Positions 38,760 to 51,002 of a DNA stretch of 64,000 nucleotides are shown in pieces. The notes under the pieces were generated by a model. The model worked only from the letters and a program-made list of their open reading frames with translations. It did not search any database and was not told the DNA's origin. Position numbers and translations under genes: made by a program. This stretch comes from Aulostomus chinensis (Eukaryota; Chordata; Actinopteri; Syngnathiformes; Aulostomidae). The DNA is taken from assembly GCA_037954235.1 (NCBI GenBank), contig JBBMOA010000012.1, positions 4,034,501 through 4,098,500 of the forward strand, in the 5' to 3' direction. The stretch's first letter is position 1. Each line of letters opens with the position of its first letter.

Positions 38760-41700
38760 GAGTGGAATTAAAAACATAATACTGATAATGTAGAGATTGT
38801 GGTAAAGATGAACATTTTTGGGGGGAACGGGTAGTACAGACGGGTAGCTGCGTCCTCTATGTCCCATTCTGGTGTGTTGCGCTGTGAGCAGCGTTACAAC
38901 ACATTGTCACAGGTCCAGTTTCCACCAGAGGAAAGAGACCAGCACCTTCTGTCAGAACCCCCCCAGTCGGCTGTGGTCTGACTGTGCTGCGTGTGCTTAC
39001 ATATGCAGCGGGACTGTCAGTCCGGTACCTGCCTCATTACATGTTGCATCATTGCACAGCTACGTCAGAACCTGCTCTGTGGCTCCGTTGAAGGGACTCC
39101 GATCTCAGTGTCGTTGATGAGTGCGTTTGGATTCCAAATGACGTCATACCTCGATGTATAATCACTACTACAGGAACATCAGGGTTCAAACTCCAGCATG
39201 CGGTACGTTTGGCTCTGTTTCTTCCCTTGTTACATGGAGATCGACTGATTCAGCTGACTGATGCTGGCCAGTGTGCAAAATTTTCCGATCAATATGTAAC
39301 CTAGCAGTGTCAGAATTTTTTGACGCCGCCTCAAGAATCCAGTAGTGCTATGTGTTTGCAAAAAAAAAAAGAAGCTTCTGTCAGTCGCTCTTTTTCCTTC
39401 TCTCCCTCCAATGTTTGTGTCAGTGATGTCAGCCGTCTGCAGCGTGTCGCAGCCGGAGGCCGAGCACTCGCTCTGGCCTTGATGGAGACAGGAAGTGAGG
39501 GCAGGCGCTTAGCCGCAACCTTTTCACAGGCCCAGTGGCCTCGGCTCGCCACCTCCCTCCCTCGCGGTGCGGCTGGTGCCGGGGGGGAGTCACAGCCACT
39601 CACTCTGATGATTTATGACCCACACTGACTGATGTTTGTGTGTGAAAATGTTCGAGGAGCAAAGCAAGTAAGAATGAGACTATATTGTAGGTGTGAGAGA
39701 CACAACAATAAAATGGAGTTTGGGGTTTAAGGAGAAAAAGACGCTAAACGTTAGTGAGTTTCAAACCCAGCGATCCAGATGGAGGAGATGTGTTTTTTGA
39801 ATTAATTATTCAGGCCTCTGTGTTGCACATACAGTCATGAATAGTGTATGGTATGTCACATGCAAATGTGTTCTTTTGTGCTCATGTGCTGGGACACCAT
39901 TATCTCTCTCCTGGCCTTTATGACTGGGCCTATCACTATCTCCTCCTCACGCTTCCATGAACCTTGACTCCGCCAGCCATCTGAAATGCAATCTCCCATA
40001 AAACCCATCAAATAAAAAATTCATATTGATACTCTCTGCCTCTGCCTTCCCTACCTTTTCCTTCTCTCACCAGCAGCGGCCCATGATGATAAACGACCAA
40101 CTGTCAGATATTAAAGTCTGGAACACAATAAAACACACACTCTCTCACACCCCCTCATGCGTGAACTTCTGTTTTCCCAGTTTGGTGGAAAAACTGCGAT
40201 TTTCCAGTCTGCCTCTAGTTTGTAGTGTCTGTTTGCAAAAAGGAGTGCGCTAAAATATTAAAGATGCATTTTAACTAAAAGTTTACTCCGGAGTCTTGGC
40301 GTCTCAGTCCAGTTCAGAATCCATTTAATTTTCACTGAGACGGAGCTGCAGCCAGGAACTCAGGGACGTAGTCTTCAAGAAAACATTCCAAACTTACCCA
40401 GATATTCCTCCGGAACCAAGGACTCAACCCATGTTCTGTTTGTGGTCTGTGCATATACGACTTTATCGTAACGGAAGGAACAGGGGAAGAGACACGGACG
40501 CTCTGATGATGTGGAGTTCTCAAATTCACATGATCTCCAGCGTGTGTTAGGATTGGGGTTCAGGTCCCAGCCCCGGCGGAGGATTTTCCTCTGATTTTAG
40601 CATTCAGGTTTTCCACTGTAAAGCTTTTCAATTACATGATTAACTGTACAAGCAGATCGGTGCAGCTTCAGCTTGTAATTTCAAATTGTTCACCAAGTGG
40701 AAGGAACAGACGTGCAGTGATGAAAAAGTTCTGTGTGATAGAATCAGCTTTTTTAGGATAGCAGCATCGCGACTGATTTGGTCCTTCGGCTTCAGTTTTC
40801 CGGGCTTTTCTGCGTCTTTACGCATCAGGAGGGATGTGACTGCTGATTTCGGAGCCCGTCTTGAACCTGCCAGCACACCAGCGTGTCAGGCTGCAGAGAA
40901 GCTGCAGGAGGAGGAGTTTTGGATTTCATTGTGCTGTTTAGATAAATGGTCTTGGTGACAGTAGTAGATTCCTTCTCTGGGCTGAAGCGTGAAGTGGCGT
41001 CACAGATGCTCTCAGGGAGGGAAGAGCTGCCGAGGGAGTCAGATCCAAGTGGCCTGTTCCTCTTAGAGGGGAGAGAAACACATCTTTTGGTTTATTGTTC
41101 ATGTAAAAGGTTTAAAAATCTGTACCTTTTAGATACTGCAGAAGCGGTAGGAACTCATGCCTAGCATGCAGTGTACTTACAGCCTTCCATTTACAGCAGG
41201 GTCATTTCTTCTTTAATTAAAGGACCCTACTTAAGTTGATTGAGAGGTGAGATGAAAGTAGAGAGGAGATGTGAAAGCCCTGTAAACTAAATAATAACGT
41301 GAAAAAGAAAAGCTTTTACCTCCGAAACTGGAGTTTACATTCAGACCAATAAAAGGCCATTATCTTGTCTTTGGGACCAATTAGAAGCCGTCATTCATGC
41401 CATCAGCAGGCCAATTGGCGTGTCATCATTGATACAAATTACAACTGTGTCTGTTTGGCTGCTGTTGCCTTCTATGACTGTGATATAACAGGCCTATTGC
41501 AGGCCAAAGAGTCTGAATGATGGTACGGGGAATTTTTGGCACTCACCAATTTCTTTTTCTTCACACTTGGAGATTTCTCTTTGATTCTGATGAAATTCAT
41601 GAGTCTCTTCTTCACGTGAAGAAAAAAACGCTCGTTTGTCCCCAACATTTACTGCAAAATGAAAACACACATTGTTCTCTTGCTGTTTGTATTTTAGTAT

Positions 41701-44700
41701 TTTTTTTTAATGGCCTGTTGTGGCAAATGCACATTTTAGTATTTGTAAGCAACATTAGAGCTACAAATATTATGTGTGCAAGTCTCTTATCCACTGCTAC
41801 CCAAGAACCCAATTTTTTCTGACTGTATGTCTGTGAGAAAGGATGCTAAGCCTTTAATGAGATTAGAAATCAACTATAAGATGGCATCAGCTGTATAATT
41901 TTTGGGAAATAGCGAATTTTTGAAAGTGCAGTTGCCGTTTACCTCCCCAATTTGCTTGAGATAAGAAAGATGAAACAGAATTCTTCACTTCCAGAGACCT
42001 TGGAGAGAGAAGCAGAGTATGTGAAGATACTGGTGTGCGCCCGGAATACCGTATGTGCTGGATAAAATACAGCTCCGAGGGAAAATCCTGCCCAGTCCGA
42101 AGCTCATTCATGTTGCAGCTCCTTGAGCTTCAACTCATTGTGTTTTTGTTTTCTGCTCCATGTCCCTGACTGTTTACCTCTGAAGTTGTAGCTCACAACG
42201 TTTAACATATATTTCAAAAGATGCTACTAATGTGGTGATTAACCACGAGGGTGCTTTTTTTCCCAGGCTGATACTGTTGTAAAATATTTCTGACAGAGAA
42301 CCCAGCTTCCTACAGTACCCATCATAGGCAGTTAGCGGGAGACAGTTTGAGCCCCCCGGCATGCCTGGCACAGACCTTTTCATCTCCCTCTGTTTTGGAA
42401 GAGATAATGATTCTCTTTTACTTGGAATAGGATTGCATTTTCTGTATTTCTCATACTTCATTCTCCCCTCACCTTTACCTTTATAGCCCCCGCCCGCCTC
42501 GCCATCGCCTCCCGTCAGTCAGCCGCTGCTGGTGCTCCCTCAGTGGTGGCGTCGCTCTGTCGCGGCGTAGGCGAGGGTTGAGAGACAAATCAAAACCTCC
42601 ATATTTCCCCTCAGTCCTTCTCACCGTGCCAGATTAAATTTGGGTTTTTTCATCTTCTTTCTCATCTTTCTCTTTTCCCGGCCTCCCTGGGCGTCCACTC
42701 AGAATTACCTGGAACCAGACGGTCTCACAGCTTGATGATCCAGAATCATTAATGCATGTGGAGGGAGATACTCGGCAGCCCTCAACGCTGATTCCTTCGA
42801 CTCACTTTAAATCGTTGGCTTCATTCATGTGTGTTGTAATGTGGACGGTGGTAACATCTGTCAGGGATGCTGCCTCGCCTTCACCGCTCTTATAAATCTT
42901 CATTCATGCTTCATGCATGTCTGTGGAGGTTCAGCAAGATTCAATGTCAAAGGACACTGCCGACCTCGCACCTTCTGTCAGCAACACCTAATCATTTAAT
43001 AAGATCCCCAGATGGACGACGTCAAAGAAAATCTTAACTGCCTTTAAAAGTTTAAAAGCAGCCCTCTGGGAAAAATCAGTCACCTCTGCCAAGCAAGTCA
43101 TGTGATCATCAGAAAGTGTGTATTTATCTCTTGGCAGGATACCCGAATGCATGCATTTGGATACAATTTGATGGAAAGATATGGAGAGCTGGTGTAATAC
43201 TGGGTGTAACAAGCGACAACTTCTAGTCGTTAGCAGGATTTTTTTTTTCTGGAAAAGACAGATTTCCACCACATTCCGTATGTCCATGTGAAATGGTTTA
43301 AAGGTTAAAAAAAGAAAAAAACAACAGCCTGATAAGTTTTACTGGAGGCTTTTTTTTTTTTGCCTGTTTCAGTACAAAGTTTGATGAAGTGTTTGATGAA
43401 ACCCCAACCGCTGCTTCCATGTGAAAGGGTTGAGAGACGGATGTTTGGCTTCCAGGAGTCGTCTTTTCAGAATCAAGGATTCGATAGCGGCCGATACCTC
43501 TTAAAATATTGGCGTTAGAGAGATAAATATTAAGACCCTGGAGGTGGTATAGATCACGTTCTTGATCAGGGATCCAGAAGACCTGTCATTGGTGATTGGG
43601 AAGAAGAGTAATGAACAGATTTCAAAGACACTATGATTCTTTTCTGTAGCTGCGTAACGTCGCCAAAGAGGAGCTCCGTGAATGCGATGCACGAATGTGT
43701 CTTAATGGCCAGGACGTTTATGGGGTTTGGCATCCATTTGCTTGTCCCTGCAATATTTGTTCCATTGGTGTGAAAGTTTAAAAGTGAGTTTCTTCAAATT
43801 TGACACGAAATGTCCAATTGGGCTGGAAGAACAACTGATCAGACGCCATTGTTGATGGTGGTTCAGTCTATTGGTAAAGCAACGCCATCTCTTGCTATGT
43901 CAGATTGATACTTTTGCTGAATTTGAATATTTTCATGAAATCAGCTGCTCCCGTTGCCGGTTAATGTTGGTCAAGTTGTTCCTGTGCGTTTGTGTCGAAG
44001 AGGCAATACTCTTAGATGACGCATTCCTTTGGACTTTGTTTCGGCTACCCGTTCTTCTTCACTGGCGCAGATATTGCAGCGTATACTGTCTTTTTTGCGG
44101 GTGAAGGGTCACAGTAGCACCGTAGTATGAATTACTCCGATTCCCAGCCCTAGGAGCGATACACACTCGCTGTAGGAATTCTTTGTGAGACTCTCCCTGC
44201 TGATTTCACCTGATTTTACAGGTTTATGACCAAGGCAAACTCATCTGTAAATCAAAGCTGACAGGCTCATTTGCATTGTGAGGTGGGGGTGGGGGTGGTG
44301 GGTGGGGCTGGGGAGGGTGTAGCCGTGTGTGCTGGAGGACAAGTATCTGAAAACTCTTGTTTTAACACTTGAATTCTATTCACTTTCTGTCAAATCATAC
44401 ATCAGATATGAGATTTAAACTCCTACATGACCATGTACTGCATCATGGACTGCAGTACTAATGTGTACATCTCATGTAGTGCGACTGGTCTCATTATGGT
44501 TCTGAGCTGGTTGAGGTCCGGGTCACCTGGTGCCACCTGAGAAAAATTAATCTTATCTTCCACTCCGTTGAACCTACTCCCACCCATCTTCCCTTCACCC
44601 CACCTTTTCTTTTTCAATTATGGGTTGGAATATGAATCTTTAATAGGGTGATAATTGTGCTAGCATATTTACTGTCACCCACCATTAGCCCAGATTAATT

Positions 44701-47700
44701 AGCCAATTTAGTTTAGCTCAGGAAAGTGTCTGGCTGAGGAATGAGGGCACTGATGGAAGGCGAGGAGAGAGAGGGAGAGTAGAATCAGCACAATCTGTTC
44801 TGTATCATAATGCCATCTTTCTCCTGCTTTCTCTCTGTCTTTGTGTCGTTCGCCTCTCTGCCTTTTCATTCTTCGCCGCCTTAACTCTCTGTCTCACTCT
44901 CTGTGTTGCTGTGTTTCATCACTCCGCTCTACCCTCAGCAATATTCTTTGTCATGCTAGGACTTTTTCAAGTGGTTGTCAGGGAGATGGGGAAGTCAAGC
45001 AGTTGAAACTTTCTCATAACTTTTAAGTGCGGGATTAGCAGGGAAGGGTATGCTGCTTATTTTTAGCCACACATGTTTAGCCTCAAATTGTGACATAATG
45101 GGCGCTCTCTTCCAGCTTCCACAGAGTTGGTTTACATGCACAGTTGCAGTCAAGTTAAGGCCATTTAACTGGACCGCTCTCATCGTGCCAGTGTAGGTGT
45201 GAGCGGCAGACTCAGTTTTAATCTTTCCCCAAAGCGTTATCACCTCCAGACCAGCAGGTGGCAGTCTGGTCCCTTACAACTCCTGCACTCAGTTCAACTT
45301 TTGCATCAGATACCAAACAATTCACCAACAAACAATGGACTTGAATCATAAACACTATCGCAGCATTACATTTGTCTCCTTGCCTGCGCAGACAAGTTTC
45401 CTCCTCCATGACGGCACCGCTGCTGCCCTGCTGTGCGTTGTTGGACTTCCAGGTTAAACGCAGCAGCGGGTTTGGATACGCGTAGAGCGGAAGGCCGGTT
45501 CTGGTCTGATTGAAACATTTCGATGCCGGATTCATTTGAATTCCGTCCGTGTGATCCAGGTTTCTCAGTTAGACGAGTTAGAAAAGTACACTTTCATGCG
45601 GTGAACATGTTTATGTGAATTTCTAAAAGTCCAGTTTTAGTCGGACTGATACAGCGATTCAAATGTTTCCAACATCATGTGTCCATTGCGAGTGTTTCAG
45701 AATCTTTTTTTTGGTGAATTTGCAAATTTGCCTCCACCCTCATGACCCTCATCAACCACTTTGGAAATCATGGCCGAGCACCGGGCGGCGCTGGGCGACG
45801 GCAAAAAACATCAGCTTGTACCTCGATAAGGAGCGACGAACAAACACCTCTGTATTTTCATAGATTGATACATCATCTCTTCTCTGCCATTTATGAACTG
45901 TTAAAGATGGAACGTTTCTCTTTAATGCCTGCTTTTTTTGGGATTGAAAGACACAGAGATTAACTATAAAAGTACCGCATGAAAAATAGTTAAATGTTAA
46001 GCGACCTGAGCAAGATAGAGTTGTAAATGTTGGTTTCGATGCATTTTGTTGTTGTTGCTTGCATCAAATGAACAAGTGACTGCGTCTCTAACATCCATCA
46101 AGGATGACCTGCGTGCTCAGGTTCAAGGCGGTGATGCTGGTCACTGTTCAGCCTCACCGCCTGGATGATGAGTCAGCATTTGAGTTAGAAGGGCAGCTCC
46201 GAACGCAGACGTGGTTAGGACGACGTGTCACATATCTGTCACAGACCATCTGGATGTTATATAAACTCCCACTCTTGGGCGCCATCATCCGGTTCCATAC
46301 GAGCATGGCGGGGCTGTTTTTATCCAACGCTGTTGCACAGTCTCCCTGTTGAAGCCTGGAAGCTGGGTGATTGGTGCCCGTAATAAGCCTCGTTAACAAC
46401 CTCCGAATTTATCACCTAAATTGGAGAAGAGTTTTAATACCTGGAGAGATGGGTGTTGACTGTCAACATGGCCATAGAAAACATTTCGTATTGCAGGAAT
46501 TATTGGCTGTAATGTTACTATGAATATATTGCTGGCTGGAGCCCTCGCTACCTGGAGATATGTGGATGTGAGGCAGTGGAGCGACTCGCCGCATCGCTGG
46601 CTCGCCGTCTCTCAGCAGCCAGTGAGAAATGAGGTCTAATCGCAGTCACAATAGACTGCCTGTCATCCTTGACCTCCTCTCTCCATGAATATTTATGTCC
46701 CCACATCACGAGATATATACATAAATTATACTGGAGTTCAATACATGCATGTTTGGCTGTGTGTTTGTACATGAAGCTACAAATCTTCGTCATCGATGTA
46801 AATGGCTACCGGGAGTCAGTCAGTGTGTGTGTGTGTGTGCGTGTGTGTGTGCGTGTGTGTGTCCTCTGATTCGCAGGTGCGGTGGGGGTGAGGCTGCTCT
46901 CAGGTCAGAACAAACCCGTCACCATGGATATGGATGAAGAGGAGAACATGAGTGAGTCTACTCAGCTTCGTCTCTTCTTTTCCTTTGTCGCTGCTTCAAG
47001 CTCCGTCTGCCTGCATGTTCTTCCCCTGATTGTCCTCCTGTCCTTCTGTAATCAGTCTGAGCGAAGCCTGCCTGCTTATGTTATGCTAATATAAGTGTAT
47101 TTCTGCGGCTGTTTAGTGCCAAACTAATCAAAATAAATGCAAAGACATGCAACATCTATGTTTTCTAGAAGTCTGCTCCCAATAGAATTCTGGGCCTCAT
47201 GCATGGACCATGCGTATGCTCCCAATAAACTGTACAAACCACAAATTCAAAAACATTTATGACATTCCTCATAAATTCCGTACTTCCTGTTTGCTCTGAG
47301 GTGAGACCAGCGTGTGAAGGCGCTCCTAAACTGGTGCCCACAAAAGCCGAGGTTCGTTTTGTGCGTTGAAGTACAATGCTGACGACATGGCGTTCCCCAG
47401 TTTTTAAATCCATTCCTTTAATCATTTTTACTCTCATTAAAGACTGATAGGAGAAGATAGATGATCGTTGTTCATCATCTTAAATAAAAAGTGATTGACA
47501 AGGGAAGAAAAATGACCATCGCTCGTCATGTTTAAGACGCCGCTGCTGCTCGTCACATCCAGATGAAGAGAGACTTGTGGGGCTTCGCGAGGCACCAGTT
47601 CCTAACCTGCCCCCCCTCCCTCAATTCAAACCGTTCCGTGTAAATAATGAGCGCGTAACCTGCCACACACGGTTTCCTCTGGAACGAAGTGGCCTGTTGG

Positions 47701-50700
47701 TGGAAGGGATCGTGACTCACTCATGCTGCGCCGGGGGTGAGCAGCTGGATCGAGGTGCTGCCGGAGATGATCGTTGTCGTACAAATTCCAAGATAAAACC
47801 CCATTTTGATAAAGGGGTGCGGGCTAGCATGTTTTTTGACGAAGCAAGGCGTGACCTACAACACGCTCAGTCAAGCACACAGCAGTGTGAGTGTACTGAA
47901 TGCCTGGGCTTTCATATACAGACCTGAACTCTGCAAAATGAGGTAGCAGCTCTGTGGACCCCCTTTGTTACACTGAGATGTAGCCAGAGACATTTTAATG
48001 AATCAGTCAGACCGCGTTTGTACGGTACTTTTCAGAAAAACCCAACGAAACAGCAAGCGCTTTACACAATAACCCCCCCCAACACACACAGGCGGCACGG
48101 TGGTGCAGTGGTTCGCACTGTGGCCTGACAGCACGAAGGTTCCAGGTTCAAGCCCCAGCTCGGGCATGGGTTTTCTACGGTACTCCAGCTTCCTCCACAG
48201 TCCAAAGACATCAAGAGGGGACCAGGTTAATCCAGACTCTAAATTGACCGTAGGCGTGGCTGGGAGAGCCAATGGTTGTCTGTCTCTATGTGTTGGCCCT
48301 GATGGACTGGTGACCTGTCCAGGGGGAAGGCTGCTGGGATAGGCTCCACCCCCCACCACCCTGAACAGGAGAAGAAGTAGAAAATGGATGGATGGAAGTG
48401 TTGACTACGATGATAAAACTCAGGAATAAAGAAGCAATACACTAAAAGATATGCACAAAATAAATACATAAAGATTATTAAATAGTGTATTTAACTGAGT
48501 AAAAACTGAAAATAAAGTGTAAAAGGGAATGGAAGGATACATGATAAAGTTAATGAGGACACAACTGTAAGATAACAAAGATCTTGAAGGGAATGAAACC
48601 AGCCAACAAATGTAGAGAATAAGATTCTAAAATTTCCATAAAACAGGCTAAAATATAGAATTTAGCACATGAATAAGTGAGTAAAATATCAGAAACAGTT
48701 GAAAAAGGGGGAGGGGGGGGGGTCCTTGCTTCAATTCCACATGAGTCCAATTTAAGATCAAACGCAATTCATCAAGAATTCAAAGAGATTTGGTTGCCGG
48801 CGCATGTTTCATGACTCCCGCGTAGGATTTTCTTGGATTCCTTTTATTGCGTCTACATTCATGCACGAGGCCCGTCGCCGTTATCGTCTGGTCTTCTGTC
48901 AGGTGCACGAGCATGATGGGACGCTGTCGTTTGTCCCTACCTGACGTGCAGAGACGCAGCGATACACCCAGTGGTGATAACCAAAACTCAAAGGGAAAGA
49001 TTAATCATTACATCTGAAATGCTGCAGGTCATATTCCAGATTCCCTCTGCTTTCATTTTTCATTTTTCTCCTCAGAAAATCCTCTCTTCTTCAGCTTATT
49101 GAACTTTAATTAGACATTTCGGCTTGAACTCAGTCGCTGAGGCTCAGACGCCTCTGTAAGAAGGGCAGGATTGTGTGTTCCACACCTTCACAACCAACAT
49201 TTCTTATTGTAGTGTCGTACTTTGTGCTTCCGCTACGAGGAGAAGCGCCTTGTGTTTTGCACCAAATAAGTCAAGTAAGAGGCAGTGTCGCCTTTGTTGT
49301 CTTTCACCGAAGACCTCGCTCTTCTTCTTGAACTGACACTCACAAGACGCATTTGAGGATTAAACACAAAAACCCACAACAACACATATCTAGAACACGG
49401 GGGGGGGGGGGATAAATGACACAAGGTTTTTTCTTTTATGTGACAACCATCTTTCATCTTAAGAATCTTATCAAATCAAAAGCCCACAAAAAAAGTTACG
49501 CTTAAAATGAGCTGGAAGATCAAAACGCAGACACGAAGGTAACTGATGCAGACGGCAAACATGCTGGCATGATAATGACCACGCCTGCATGTGTGTGTGT
49601 GTGTGTGTATGTGTGTATGTGTGTATGTCCCGCAGCTCGATGCATGGTGTCGTAGCTGATGCTCGCCAGCTTTTGTCCTCAGTATCAGACTCCATCATCC
49701 TGGCAAAACCTAAAAATGCTCCTCTTAAAGCTGCTCCTAGGACTTTCTGACTGATGATGTCATTCGCTGAATTTCCACAGAGGGGATTTTTGATGCATTT
49801 TTGCTTTTTGTGGAAACAACCTAAAATGCAAAAACAATGCTAAATCTGCACACACAAAAAAAAAAAACAGTTTCACAGCCGCTTAAAAAGATATAAACAC
49901 CTGATTTAAAGAAACTCTGACATAGCAAACGTCAAACTCACAAATTCCCCAACTTTTTCCTTCATCTGCAGAGAACCTGCAAGATGTGCACTACTAACTG
50001 ACACCAAATTACAACCCTCCACACCGAAAATACTTCTAATTCAGGTCATCTATAGCCAGTAAATGGCTGTAGCGTTCTTCTACACTGCCTGTCCTCGCCA
50101 TCACATACCGCCAGCTTCTGACGGAAAACGCGCTCAGTAACCTTGTTAATTCCCATTTCTCCTTTTGGTGAATTTCAACAAAAAATTGTAAAAAATTTGC
50201 TAGCCACGCCCTTGTAAGGGTTCCTCACCGAGCAGATACACCATTTCTACTAGAAACCTGGTATATTGAATCCATAACCCAGTGTTTGTGAATTCTGGTC
50301 ACTGCTTTCACAAGGAACCGCACCAGGGTTCTCTGGTGGAGACCAAAACCTTGTCCCAATAGTCTTGGGTCTGTTTTCAAGCAAACACCTTCTTTTGCTT
50401 GAATTTCTGCCCTGCCAAACTTAGCAGGACTCAATGGTGGACAAACCACATCCGTTTTAATTTTTGTTCCGACTCAACGAATGTACAATAGTGGCGTGCG
50501 TTTGTGTTGGTTTCCCTGCAAAAATTATACAAAATCCAAATGATGGTTACCAAGCATGTTTTTAAATCAGAAAAGTTTACTTGCTACAGCGTTACACCTT
50601 TCACCGTCACGTTAGTCATCTCAAAGTCTGAGACAATGTTTTTTTTTGGGATGAGACACCCTTCTTACATGGATGATAATCTGGTTTCTGGATGCTGTAG

Positions 50701-50930
50701 CATCATTGTGTCCTTGGATCCCATGGACAGTCGACTGTGTCACCAAGCTAGCTTGACTTCAGAGTCACCAAATACACCACAACAGTCTTTCCTGAGTTAT
50801 TTATTACTTGATGAGACTTTGCAAGGAGGAAAAACATTAAGATTCACCCAAAACTACCGTGCCTTTTAACCATGTTTGACAAAATCCCATTTATTGAGGA
50901 GGTTCTACATGACGTTCTTTGACAACATTT

Positions 50931-51002
<72 letters not shown>

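Larger units (their letters stand above)
25955..46876 (+). other. adarb1: adarb1 large intron between R-domain exon and standard first coding exon
   Basis: The ~20.9 kb intron is bounded by GTAACC and CGCAG. I find no nested gene: open frames on both strands lack known domains apart from a weak transposase-like stretch (31345-31500, minus). It contains microsatellites, a well-preserved teleost repeat (35690-35990) and G-rich runs. Confidence 0.75.

Noticed and set aside
48091..48160. tRNA-like A and B boxes
   Set aside because: Part of a SINE with a GGATGGA tail. There is no cloverleaf with an acceptor stem.
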